A stretch of DNA of 9,018 nt from the NCBI GenBank assembly GCA_002361735.1, contig DETS01000061.1, positions 1 to 9,018 on the forward strand. The letters run 5' to 3'. The translations under genes and the position numbers were made by a program. The notes beneath the pieces are model-generated. The model saw nothing but the letters and a program-made list of their open reading frames with translations. It made no database searches and was not told the origin of the DNA. Source of the stretch: Lachnospiraceae bacterium UBA3282. Lineage in GTDB: Bacteria; Bacillota; Clostridia; Lachnospirales; Lachnospiraceae. Positions 1-6,280 of this stretch are shown piece after piece. The first letter of the stretch is position 1; each line of letters starts with the position of its first letter.

Positions 1-23
1 CTTAACCGCTTGACCATGGAGCC
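1..23 (-). tRNA. tRNA-Glu, 5' part only (cut by window edge)
   Basis: Read on the minus strand, this stretch begins GGCTCCATGGTCAAGCGG and continues TTAAG. That is the acceptor 5' strand (GGCTCCA), the TGG junction and the D-arm (GGTCAAGCGGTTAAG) of a Firmicute tRNA-Glu; the D-arm sequence is the same as I recall for Bacillus tRNA-Glu. The anticodon lies outside the window, so the identity rests on the D-arm match. A well-formed promoter at 115-143 on the same strand supports a real gene. tRNA-Gln was considered but has a different acceptor start. Confidence 0.82.
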
Positions 24-98
24 GAAAGATTTCGGTGCAATGCTCCACCGAGCTCACGAAGTGACGCTCGCGTAGTTAATGCCGCAGGCATTTACTAC
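22..98 (-). other. Hairpin-rich leader of the tRNA-Glu transcript
   Basis: Consecutive inverted repeats fill the space between the tRNA promoter and the tRNA. At 72-98 there are GTAGT/ACTAC and AATGCC/GGCATT arms, 11 pairs with one T-T mismatch and a 3-nt loop. At 50-69 there are GAGC-TCAC/GTGA-GCTC arms with one bulge. At 32-51 there are TCGGTG/CACCGA arms. At 22-35 there are CCGAA/TTCGG arms with a 4-nt loop. The last is incompatible with the one before it and includes the first two bases of the tRNA. None is followed by a T-run in the direction of transcription, so these are not intrinsic terminators. A role in RNase P or other 5' processing is only inference. Confidence 0.5.
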
Positions 99-1073
99 AT
101 CCTTAACGAATGCTATGATACCATATCCCACAGTATTTGGCAAGGGGAAAAATACTACATCCGAATAAATCCGAATAAAATTTCTTCTCATTTTTACTTT
201 CTGCCCCGCAAAAACAAACACCACTATTCCCATCATTGGCAGCAACAAAATCAAAGAGGAAACCACACTGTCCGCTTTCCACCCCGAAATGCTCTTTATA
301 TTGGTAAAATATTGCAGTATAGACGGTGAAGCATTATTGACCGCATGCAGAAAAACGGCAGGCCATATGGATTCCGATTTACAGGTCACATAGGTCAGGA
401 TCATGCCCATAAACACACACATGAGGCACATTGCCCCAAACCCCGTAAAAGGATAGCCAAAATATTCGCGGCCAAAATTATGACCGACATAAGTAAGCGG
501 CCAGTGCCATACGCTCCAGATGATCCCACCGAAAATCACCGCCTTTTTCATGCCCCACAGCCTTATCATCTTAGGCATCATATATCCCCGCCAGCCTGCT
601 TCCTCGCCAAATGCGGCAAAAGAGCCAATAACGCCGGAAACCATCATCATCAAAGGCTGAAACCAGATTATGGACTGCTCCTGTTTCGTCATTTCCAAAA
701 CCGTCGGATAGGAAAGGTCGAAAGCCTTCGGTGAAAGTAAAATCATCAGGACGTAACCCAGTTCAAAATAAATCCATGGCAGCATAATTGCCAGCACAAA
801 ATACTTCCATTTCCCATCTCGAAAAGAGATGCCAAGAAGCAGGGAGCCCTCGCCTGTCACGGCAAACCCTTCCTCCGTCACCCACCTGGTAAGCAAAACA
901 CCCAAAACAGGCAGGAGCATTCCCAGGCTCACAAACTGATCCATGCCGGAAAGCGTACCGTCCGCCATCCAAACATGACCCGAAAGGATATAGGCAAAAA
1001 AAGCAGTCCACGACAGCCCGAATGTAAAAGCCAGATAAAGGAAAAGCCGCCTGTTTTCCATTTTTCTATCCAT
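54..1073 (-). CDS. CPBP-family intramembrane metalloprotease, C-terminus extended by frameshift
   Basis: This is a polytopic membrane protein of the CPBP family (CAAX protease and bacteriocin-processing, Abi/Rce1-like), which cleaves or processes substrates inside the membrane. The three family motifs are present: EEAGWRGY at residues 157-164 (catalytic Glu pair plus Arg), the motif-2 His at 190 in SVWHWP, and HAVNN at 243-247. Hydrophobic segments occur near 9-30, 45-61, 90-113, 138-156, 175-193, 211-230 and 268-289. The start at 1073 has GGGAGG upstream and overlaps the preceding permease gene by 8 bases (ATGGATAG), implying translational coupling. Residues from about 302 to the end (IYSDVV onward) come from a 10-bp duplication shifting the frame past a TAG at 157-155; the older product was probably 302 residues. 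The tail overlaps the tRNA-Glu promoter. In this operon the protease may process or protect against the ABC system's peptide or lipid substrate, but that is inference. Confidence 0.85.
   Translation of the reverse strand: MDRKMENRRLFLYLAFTFGLSWTAFFAYILSGHVWMADGTLSGMDQFVSLGMLLPVLGVLLTRWVTEEGFAVTGEGSLLLGISFRDGKWKYFVLAIMLPWIYFELGYVLMILLSPKAFDLSYPTVLEMTKQEQSIIWFQPLMMMVSGVIGSFAAFGEEAGWRGYMMPKMIRLWGMKKAVIFGGIIWSVWHWPLTYVGHNFGREYFGYPFTGFGAMCLMCVFMGMILTYVTCKSESIWPAVFLHAVNNASPSILQYFTNIKSISGWKADSVVSSLILLLPMMGIVVFVFAGQKVKMRRNFIRIYSDVVFFPLPNTVGYGIIAFVKDVVNACGINYASVTS
115..143 (-). promoter_or_regulatory. sigma-A promoter for the tRNA-Glu gene
   Basis: On the minus strand the -35 element TTGCCA (143-138) and the -10 element TATCAT (120-115) are separated by exactly 17 bases. 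A TG-N extended -10 (TGG before TATCAT) is present. Transcription would start near 108, giving a leader of about 85 nt before the tRNA. The promoter lies inside the 3' end of the preceding protease reading frame, which suggests that part of the frame is not conserved coding sequence. Confidence 0.75.
159..178. repeat. 10-bp tandem duplication (ATCCGAATAA x2)
   Basis: ATCCGAATAA occurs twice back to back at 159-168 and 169-178. The unit length is not a multiple of three, so it shifts the reading frame of the protease gene it lies in. With a single copy the minus-strand frame would read AAT TTT ATT CGG ATG TAG and stop at about 155. The sequence TACTACATCC next to it (153-162) also recurs at 93-102. 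Confidence 0.85.
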
Positions 1074-1938
1074 TGATTCCCGCCTCCCTGTTTTGATTGA
1101 TCCTGCAAGTGATCCGATAAGAAAGCCAAAAGATCATAAGTTCCGCAATCGGAGATAAGACGGAAATCAGCACGACGGCTATGAAATGCCTCTCACACCA
1201 GCTTACAAACATGTAGATATTAAAATTCTTAAAAATTCCCAGATTACCGAAGAACAAATACGCCGCGCCCAAAAAAGCGGCGCCCTCTATGAGAGCGGTT
1301 TTCACAAGCATCCCCTTTTTTACGCCAAGTGTAAGGAAAAATGGCAGTTCGACGGAAGCCAGTACGAGCAGAAAACCGTAAAACGACATCAAGAATTGTG
1401 AAACAGTCCTGAGACACTCGGCGCTATTGGTCTCTCCTGCCACGCTTTGAAATATGATGATCCATATGCTGTTCAGAGAGAACAGAAAATAGACGGCAAT
1501 TCCGATAAACAAATATTTTGACGCAATATACGCATTCTCCGCAAGCGGAAGCGCCGCAGTATATTGTTTTGTCCTGTTTATCTCATCATGTCTGCAGATT
1601 GCGGCAATCCATGAGGACAGCAAAGAAAGGCTGACAATAATAAAGAGCATCGGCAGCATGACCAGTAAACTGTCCCGCAATTCACCGACCGTGATCCCCA
1701 CCAATTCTCCCGCCTCATTTTCCACCAAACCAAACGACGTAATTGCAGCCATACTTTCTGTCGAATCCGGCGACACGACTGTATCCATGCCGGCTTTCGC
1801 TGCACCGGAAATACCTGCTTCTACATTTCCCGGAAACAGAAACCGCAATCCCAAAAAGGCAAGGGTGCATCCAAGCATAAGCAACAAAACCCGCCTGCCC
1901 CGAATGCCGACAAAATCCTTATATAACAATCCCGCCAC
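1066..1938 (-). CDS. ABC-2 type transporter permease (second of two)
   Basis: This membrane subunit of an ABC transporter has about 290 residues and six predicted membrane segments near 17-35, 90-115, 138-163, 182-205, 214-231 and 252-275. I place the start at GTG 1938 because it gives the N-terminus MAGLLYKDF, matching the MKGLLIKDF of the permease encoded just before it. An AGAGGGG site lies 9 bases upstream, and the GTG shares one base with the upstream stop (TAGTG). An in-frame ATG at 1971 would add 11 residues (MDCKEKEGCGV) and overlap the upstream gene by 34 bases; it is less likely. A cytoplasmic HDE...ALP segment (about residues 117-131) parallels DDE...ALP in its partner, supporting common descent and probable heterodimer formation. 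It resembles ABC2_membrane_5-type permeases, but the substrate cannot be read from sequence. Confidence 0.8.
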   Translation of the reverse strand: MAGLLYKDFVGIRGRRVLLLMLGCTLAFLGLRFLFPGNVEAGISGAAKAGMDTVVSPDSTESMAAITSFGLVENEAGELVGITVGELRDSLLVMLPMLFIIVSLSLLSSWIAAICRHDEINRTKQYTAALPLAENAYIASKYLFIGIAVYFLFSLNSIWIIIFQSVAGETNSAECLRTVSQFLMSFYGFLLVLASVELPFFLTLGVKKGMLVKTALIEGAAFLGAAYLFFGNLGIFKNFNIYMFVSWCERHFIAVVLISVLSPIAELMIFWLSYRITCRINQNREAGING

Positions 1939-2705
1939 TACGCCACACCCCTCTTTCTCTTTGCAATCCATACCGCCGCAGTGTAAGCGGCGAAGGAAAC
2001 CACGACCGCCGCCAGTAAAAGCAGATACGATCTGTAGAACATAAATCCTGTCGTCCGCTGATAGATTTCCATAAGGGCGTCATCGTTGTTATCCATCAGG
2101 AATGCCCGCAGTCTGTCAAAATGAACCCATCCATATACGATGACACCCGCCAGTAAGGGAATGACGCCTGCGTAGGTGGTTTTCCCCTTTCCCAACACAT
2201 AGACCAGCAGAAGAAACAAACTGACATACAGTATCATGATGGACGCAAAACTGATAACGACCCCGCAGAATTTTTCAAGAGAAATGATTCCCGTCAGCGA
2301 CGAGATCACCATACTCATGATCACATCGACCACCACCCCGATCGCAATAAACAGATAACCCGCCAGAAACCTGCTTGCCACCCGTATGCTGACAGAAACC
2401 GGCAAAGCAGAAGCAACCTTATAAAAAGACGCCTTCTCGTCATCCGTAATCAGATTCGTGATATCCCCCGTGCAGGCAATGGGAATCAGCATAAACAACA
2501 GCAGCACATTGCTCGCAATCATGGTGACACCCGCCTCGGTACTCTCCCCGGAATCGATCAACTGCGTAAACTGCGCATGGATATTCCCAAAGTTATAGCT
2601 TAAGACAAACAGAATGGAAACGACAATAACGCCAACAATGACAAACAAATAATTGATCAACTGTTTTTTCAAACAGAAGAAGTCCTTGATCAGCAATCCT
2701 TTCAT
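1938..2705 (-). CDS. ABC-2 type transporter permease (first of two)
   Basis: This 255-residue integral membrane protein starts MKGLLIKDFF, a characteristic short amphipathic N-terminus of ABC-2 permeases encoded next to a YtrB-type ATPase. Six membrane segments are apparent near 17-37, 63-80, 113-137, 146-170, 176-194 and 226-248, followed by a positive C-terminal tail (AKRKRGVA). The cytoplasmic loop after segment 2 holds TDDEKASFYK...ALPVS, the same pattern as in the downstream permease. The ATG at 2705 is preceded by AAGGAGG about 12 bases upstream, slightly long but strong. The gene starts 20 bases after the ATPase stop and its own stop overlaps the next start (TAGTG). Both permeases presumably pair with the ATPase at 2726-3613; whether the complex exports a substrate or removes antibiotics from the envelope is unknown. 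Confidence 0.85.
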   Translation of the reverse strand: MKGLLIKDFFCLKKQLINYLFVIVGVIVVSILFVLSYNFGNIHAQFTQLIDSGESTEAGVTMIASNVLLLFMLIPIACTGDITNLITDDEKASFYKVASALPVSVSIRVASRFLAGYLFIAIGVVVDVIMSMVISSLTGIISLEKFCGVVISFASIMILYVSLFLLLVYVLGKGKTTYAGVIPLLAGVIVYGWVHFDRLRAFLMDNNDDALMEIYQRTTGFMFYRSYLLLLAAVVVSFAAYTAAVWIAKRKRGVA

Positions 2706-2725
2706 ATTTTGCTCTATCCTCCTTG

Positions 2726-3613
2726 TCAGTTTTGCGACATTTGATATCCTTTTTCCCGATTGGCATAGAAGATCATGATCTCCTCAAGGCCTGCCGATTC
2801 TACAATCATTTCCGGATATTTTTTTGCTGCGGTCTTTCTGTCATTTACCAAAATCTCTGCTCCCAGACTTGAAATTTCCGCCGACACGATCAAATCCTTA
2901 TCAATATTTTTTACCTCATCCTTTTTACAGCGCAGGATACCGTGCTTTTCCAACAGTTCATCCTTGTTTCCTGTAAGGACGATTTTTCCGCCGTCAATAA
3001 AGACTACCTCGTCCGCCAGTTTTTCCAAGTCGCCGGTAATGTGTGAGGACAGCAATATAGTATGATCTTCTTCCACGACAAACTCACGGAAAATCTGCAG
3101 CATCTCATTTCTTACGATCGGATCAAGCCCCGACGTCGGTTCATCCATGATCAGAAGCTTCGCCTCATGGGAAAGCGCCACCGCGATCTGCAGCTTCATT
3201 CTCATTCCTCTTGAGAAACTGCCGCAGGCTTTTTTCGCAGGAAGGGAAAAACGTTTTAAATAGGCAAAGTACGTTTCCTGATTCCAGTTTTTATAGATAT
3301 TTTTCATAATGGTATTAATCTGCGCGGCTGACAAAAAGTCGTGAAATCCCATCTCATCAAAGACGACGCCGATATCTTCACGGATTGCCACAGAGTCTTT
3401 GTCCATGCTTTTCCCAAATACATACACCTCGCCGCCGTCCCTGTTGATCGCATCGAGAATAATCTGGATCGTGGTCGTCTTACCCGCGCCGTTTTGACCG
3501 ATAAATCCGCATACCGAGCCTTCCGGGACAGAGAAACTCACATCATCCAGCTTAAAATCACCGTAATCCTTTGACACCCCTTTTAGTTCAATGACATTTG
3601 CAGTATCTCCCAT
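2726..3613 (-). CDS. ABC transporter ATP-binding protein (YtrB-like)
   Basis: This 295-residue cytoplasmic ATPase energises the two ABC-2 permeases encoded next. Walker A is GQNGAGKT at residues 39-46. The Q-loop region reads VVFDE (about 83-87), with Asp where Gln is usual. The signature is a degenerate SFSRGM (132-137) in place of LSGGQ. Walker B with catalytic Glu is LLIMDEPTSGLDP (153-165), and the H-switch is His191. A C-terminal extension beyond about residue 215 (CKKDEVKNIDKDL onward) is typical of ABC-2 exporter ATPases. These deviations are familiar in this subfamily and do not suggest inactivity. The ATG at 3613 follows AAGGGG at 6 bases. The gene lies 79 bases after the GntR stop with no terminator between them, so it is probably co-transcribed with the regulator. 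Confidence 0.93.
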   Translation of the reverse strand: MGDTANVIELKGVSKDYGDFKLDDVSFSVPEGSVCGFIGQNGAGKTTTIQIILDAINRDGGEVYVFGKSMDKDSVAIREDIGVVFDEMGFHDFLSAAQINTIMKNIYKNWNQETYFAYLKRFSLPAKKACGSFSRGMRMKLQIAVALSHEAKLLIMDEPTSGLDPIVRNEMLQIFREFVVEEDHTILLSSHITGDLEKLADEVVFIDGGKIVLTGNKDELLEKHGILRCKKDEVKNIDKDLIVSAEISSLGAEILVNDRKTAAKKYPEMIVESAGLEEIMIFYANREKGYQMSQN

Positions 3614-3692
3614 AACGAACCCCTTTTCTTTCTGGCAAGCTCAGCGTATCGGCACCCTCATTCATCAAATGATAAGTATGTCAGCATATTAG

Positions 3693-4073
3693 CTAACGCT
3701 TCTTCTCCTCATATAAAAGGTGAAGCATTTCCTGTAGCTCCTCTAGTGTGATTTTCGCCTGAACCGCCTTATCCACCGCGCTTTCCATAAGTTCCTGAAT
3801 ATCGAACAGTATCGTCTCTTTGACAATATCGCTATTGATCCCTTTTACGAAACTGCCTTTTCCCGTGACAGAATAAATAAAACCGTCCCGCTCAAGCTCC
3901 TCGTAGGCGCGTTTCGTCGTAATAATGCTGATCTTTAAATCCTTTGCCAGAATCCGCATGGAAGGAAGAGCGTCTCCCTCCGCCAGATTGCCTGACAGGA
4001 TCTGACTTTTGATCTGCTCCTCGATCTGTTCATAGAGGGGCACGCCTGAACTGTTTGAAATTAGGATATCCAT
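3693..4073 (-). CDS. GntR-family transcriptional regulator, YtrA type
   Basis: At 126 residues this matches the short YtrA subfamily of GntR repressors, which have a winged helix-turn-helix and only a small helical dimerisation tail. The DNA-binding domain spans about residues 11-78: PLYEQIEEQIKSQI, then LPSMRILAKDLKIS (helix-turn-helix), TTKRAYEELERDGFI and the wing GKGSFV at 71-76. The tail (about 85-122) is helical and acidic, with no ligand-binding domain such as UTRA or FCD. The ATG at 4073 has AAAAGGA 6 bases upstream. It is the first gene of the operon, directly downstream of a promoter whose -10 lies within a perfect palindrome, so autorepression with release under an envelope or metabolic signal is the likely control. 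The inducer is unknown. Confidence 0.92.
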   Translation of the reverse strand: MDILISNSSGVPLYEQIEEQIKSQILSGNLAEGDALPSMRILAKDLKISIITTKRAYEELERDGFIYSVTGKGSFVKGINSDIVKETILFDIQELMESAVDKAVQAKITLEELQEMLHLLYEEKKR

Positions 4074-4106
4074 GTTGTTTCCTTTTTGTGTTGGGTTGCG
4101 TGAATC

Positions 4107-4118
4107 AGTGTGAACACT
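4107..4118. repeat. Short inverted repeat in the GntR operon leader
   Basis: AGTGT/ACACT arms with a 2-bp centre lie about 20-30 nt after the predicted transcription start and about 34 nt before the GntR start codon. It could be a secondary binding half-site or a small DNA dyad. With a 2-nt loop it is too short for a stable RNA hairpin, and no function is established. Confidence 0.3.
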
Positions 4119-4131
4119 TTTCAGATTAGAT

Positions 4132-4156
4132 ATTGTATATACTCATTATATACAAT
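4132..4156. promoter_or_regulatory. Perfect 25-bp palindrome, candidate GntR operator
   Basis: The arms ATTGTATATA (4132-4141) and TATATACAAT (4147-4156) are perfectly complementary around the 5-bp spacer CTCAT. The element covers the -10 box and extends to about the transcription start. Its GTATA...TATAC core fits the general GntR operator form (GT...AC dyad). Its position before the gene for a YtrA-type regulator makes it the obvious autoregulatory operator, although binding is inferred. Confidence 0.72.
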
Positions 4157-4172
4157 TTACAAAGAATGTCAA
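4145..4172 (-). promoter_or_regulatory. Promoter of the GntR-ABC-protease operon
   Basis: On the minus strand the -35 TTGACA (4172-4167) and the -10 TATAAT (4150-4145) both match the sigma-A consensus at every position, with a 16-bp spacer. Transcription would start near 4138, leaving a leader of about 65 nt before the GntR start codon. Such a strong promoter is expected to be held down by a repressor, fitting the palindrome that covers its -10. Confidence 0.88.
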
Positions 4173-4187
4173 ATAGAATACTCCTAT

Positions 4188-5522
4188 TCATCCCTTTTCC
4201 TGATAAAGAGCATGATTTGCACTGCTTCTGCCCCAAATAACAACTATCTTCGTTCCGACTCCCGACTCACTCGTCAGACTCACATCCGCATCCGTCAGAT
4301 TACAGATATGCTTTACGATCGCCAGCCCGAGCCCCGTTCCCCCAAGTTCCTTCGACCTGCTCTTATCCACCCGATAAAAGCGCTCAAAAATCCTCTCCTG
4401 ATGCTCCTGCGGAATGCCGATGCCGGTATCCTCTACCGAGAAAGTAATCTGCGTCCCCTCGTTTTGCACTTTTACCAGCACGCTGCCGCCCGGCTTATTA
4501 TAGCGGATTGCGTTTTCAATCAAATTGTAGATAAGCTCCTGTGCCAGTTCCTTTCCGATATGGACATCCGCTCTGTCATCTCCTTCATAAACTACTTCAA
4601 TACCATTTTTCGCTGCTCCAAAAGAAAGCATTTCCACACTTTCCTTTGTCATTTCCGCCAAATTTACCACATCGAAAATATCGGTTGCATTTCCTCCATC
4701 TAATTGCGAAAGCTTAATGATATCATTGATCAGGGTAAGCAGTCTTGCTGCGCTTTTACGGATTTCCCCCAAAAAGCGCTTGCTCTCTTTTTCATCCACC
4801 AGTCCTGCTTCCATCAGCTCTGCATAGCCTGATATCGCCGCAAGCGGCGTCTTTAATTCATGACTTACATTGGCGGTAAATTCCTGCCTTAAATTGGCGG
4901 CAGATAGGATTTCCTCATGCTGCAGACGGATTTTTCTTGTAAATGGGATCAGTTCAGGATAACTTTTCCCCTCATCGATATGTTCCATATCGCCTGCCAT
5001 TTCATCGATCGGTTTCACAATGGCAGAGGTAAGGTAGTGCGATACCAACAGGCAGATGACCGCAAGAAGCAGCGCCGTTGTTAGTACTACCGGAATAGCC
5101 GACAAAAAAACGGCTGCAACGCTGTGTGCCTCCTTGCCTACCCTGAGTATCTGTCCGTTATCCAGTTTTTTTGCATAGTAAAATACGCTCTCCGACAGGG
5201 TATCTGACTTTCTGATTCCCATACCGGTTCCGGAAGCGATTGCCTCCATGATTTCCGGTCTGTCCATATGGTTGGTAAGCGACCGTTCTTCTACTGCGGA
5301 ATCGAACAAAACCTTACCGTCCGCATCGATCAAGGTAATTCTTAAGTCATCTATGGTTCGCTCGCAGGAATCTCCATCGATCAATAAATTAACCACAACC
5401 GCCAGATCGGAAAAAACCTGTTTTTTTAACTGGGAATAGAACACCGCGGTCATCACGATCGTGGTGATCACCACGGAAAAAAGCGCAATGCCGGTGAATC
5501 GTCTGTTTATTTTCTGTCTCAT
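4188..5522 (-). CDS. PhoR-like sensor histidine kinase
   Basis: This 444-residue membrane sensor kinase has membrane segment 1 at about 11-29, an extracytoplasmic sensor region at about 30-134 and membrane segment 2 at about 137-160. A short HAMP-like stretch (SAIVKPIDEM, 166-175) follows. The HisKA domain carries FTANVSHELKTPL with phospho-accepting His221. The ATPase domain has the N box NLIENAIRYN (333-342), G1 DTGIGI (365-370), F box FERFYRVD (379-386) and G2 GGTGLGL (394-400). The sensor region (ITLIDADGKVLFDS, then NHMDRPEI) resembles the PAS-like domain of Firmicute PhoR kinases. Its ATG overlaps the regulator stop as ATGA, so the two are translationally coupled. Phosphate starvation is the likely signal given the adjacent phosphate symporter. 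VanS-type kinases share much of this layout, so the signal is inferred. Confidence 0.9.
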   Translation of the reverse strand: MRQKINRRFTGIALFSVVITTIVMTAVFYSQLKKQVFSDLAVVVNLLIDGDSCERTIDDLRITLIDADGKVLFDSAVEERSLTNHMDRPEIMEAIASGTGMGIRKSDTLSESVFYYAKKLDNGQILRVGKEAHSVAAVFLSAIPVVLTTALLLAVICLLVSHYLTSAIVKPIDEMAGDMEHIDEGKSYPELIPFTRKIRLQHEEILSAANLRQEFTANVSHELKTPLAAISGYAELMEAGLVDEKESKRFLGEIRKSAARLLTLINDIIKLSQLDGGNATDIFDVVNLAEMTKESVEMLSFGAAKNGIEVVYEGDDRADVHIGKELAQELIYNLIENAIRYNKPGGSVLVKVQNEGTQITFSVEDTGIGIPQEHQERIFERFYRVDKSRSKELGGTGLGLAIVKHICNLTDADVSLTSESGVGTKIVVIWGRSSANHALYQEKG

Positions 5523-6190
5523 TCCAGCTTATACCCCACATTCCTCACGGTAATGATCAGGCTCCCTGCTTCTTTCAGCTTTTTGCGAAGTGTTTTGATA
5601 TGCATGTCAACCGTTCTGCTTTCGCCCGTAAAGTCCGTTCCCCATACCGTTTCCATGATCATTTCCCTTGTCAGTACAATGCCCAGGTTGGAGAGAAACA
5701 GCCGAAGCAGCTCATATTCCTTGAATGTCAGTTCCACGTTTTCCTCGTCCACAAGGCAGATCCGTCTGTCCTGATCCAGATAGATATTTTTATATTTTAA
5801 GATCACGTCATCGCTCATCGGTTTGATACGCCGCATGATCGCCTTGATGCGTGACATAAGTTCCATGACACCGAATGGTTTTATAATGTAATCATCCGCC
5901 CCCAGATCAAGTCCCCTGACGGTATCTATTTCCGAATCTTTTGCTGTCACCAGTATGACAGGCAAGTCTTTCGTATCCTTATCGGAACGGAGCCTTTTTA
6001 AAACAGACAGCCCGTCCTCCCCCGGCAGCATGACATCAAGAAGCACTAAATCAGGCTTTATTTCCTGCATTCCCCTGTCAAAGGCTTTGGCGTCGTCAAA
6101 TGCACGTACATCATATCCGTTTCCCTTTATGGCATAACTTTCTATCTCCTGTATATTTTTATCATCTTCCAAAATATAGATCAATGGCAT
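5519..6190 (-). CDS. OmpR/PhoB-class response regulator (PhoP-like)
   Basis: This is a 223-residue two-domain regulator. The receiver domain has acidic residues Asp9 and Asp10 (ILEDD), phospho-acceptor Asp52 in LLDVMLPGEDG, Thr82 and Lys104 (KPF). The C-terminal winged helix spans about 128-223, with the recognition-helix region RTVDMHIKTLRKKL (192-205) and the ending TVRNVGYKLE. I choose ATG 6190 (MPLIYILEDD) because it puts the receiver in family register and has AAGGAAG 9 bases upstream; an in-frame TTG at 6220 would add ten unlikely residues. The gene overlaps the kinase by ATGA and follows a promoter at 6253-6280. Once phosphorylated by the neighbouring kinase it probably activates phosphate-scavenging genes, including the symporter upstream. 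That assignment is by context. Confidence 0.92.
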   Translation of the reverse strand: MPLIYILEDDKNIQEIESYAIKGNGYDVRAFDDAKAFDRGMQEIKPDLVLLDVMLPGEDGLSVLKRLRSDKDTKDLPVILVTAKDSEIDTVRGLDLGADDYIIKPFGVMELMSRIKAIMRRIKPMSDDVILKYKNIYLDQDRRICLVDEENVELTFKEYELLRLFLSNLGIVLTREMIMETVWGTDFTGESRTVDMHIKTLRKKLKEAGSLIITVRNVGYKLE

Positions 6191-6252
6191 AGACACAAAC
6201 TTCCTTTTCTGAACTTTCAATCGCCTTTGCGAAACCGTTCCCGCATAGTTAC

Positions 6253-6280
6253 ATTATACTGATAATTGATGTTTCCTCAA
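6253..6280 (-). promoter_or_regulatory. Promoter of the response regulator/kinase pair
   Basis: On the minus strand the -10 TATAAT (6258-6253) is perfect. A four-of-six -35, TTGAGG (6280-6275), lies 16 bp upstream. Transcription would start near 6246, about 56 nt before the ATG at 6190. The -35 overlaps the stop codon of the phosphate symporter gene (6279-6277), so the pair can be expressed independently as well as by readthrough. Confidence 0.7.

Noticed and set aside
72..98. Strong 11-pair hairpin as terminator of the ABC-protease operon
   Set aside because: No run of T follows on the minus strand and it lies downstream of the tRNA promoter, where termination would block tRNA synthesis.
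1939..1971. Upstream ATG start for the second permease
   Set aside because: It would add MDCKEKEGCGV in a 34-base overlap with the previous gene. The GTG at 1938 restores the GLLxKDF N-terminus shared with the partner permease and has the TAGTG coupling.
4176..4189. Hairpin GAATA/TATTC at the kinase stop as a possible terminator
   Set aside because: Only five A/T-rich pairs with a weak T stretch after it; too unstable to call an intrinsic terminator, and it overlaps the upstream edge of the GntR promoter.
4110..4703. Long plus-strand open frame (197 codons) opposite the kinase
   Set aside because: It is the antisense shadow of a well-supported kinase domain, has no recognisable motif, and starts inside the GntR operon leader without a ribosome binding site. 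The same applies to the plus-strand frames at 345-734, 1658-2044, 2775-3065 and 7538-7906.
5454..5475. Overlapping perfect palindromes CACGATCGTG and CGTGGTGATCACCACG
   Set aside because: They lie inside the codons for the kinase's first membrane helix (VVITTIVMTA), where repeated Val, Ile and Thr codons easily make such symmetry. No promoter or regulatory gene start is placed to use them.
6191..6260. Pho box at the response regulator's own promoter
   Set aside because: Only one imperfect match (GTTACA on the plus strand near 6249-6254) is present, with no phased repeats, so autoregulation by a Pho box is not supported here.
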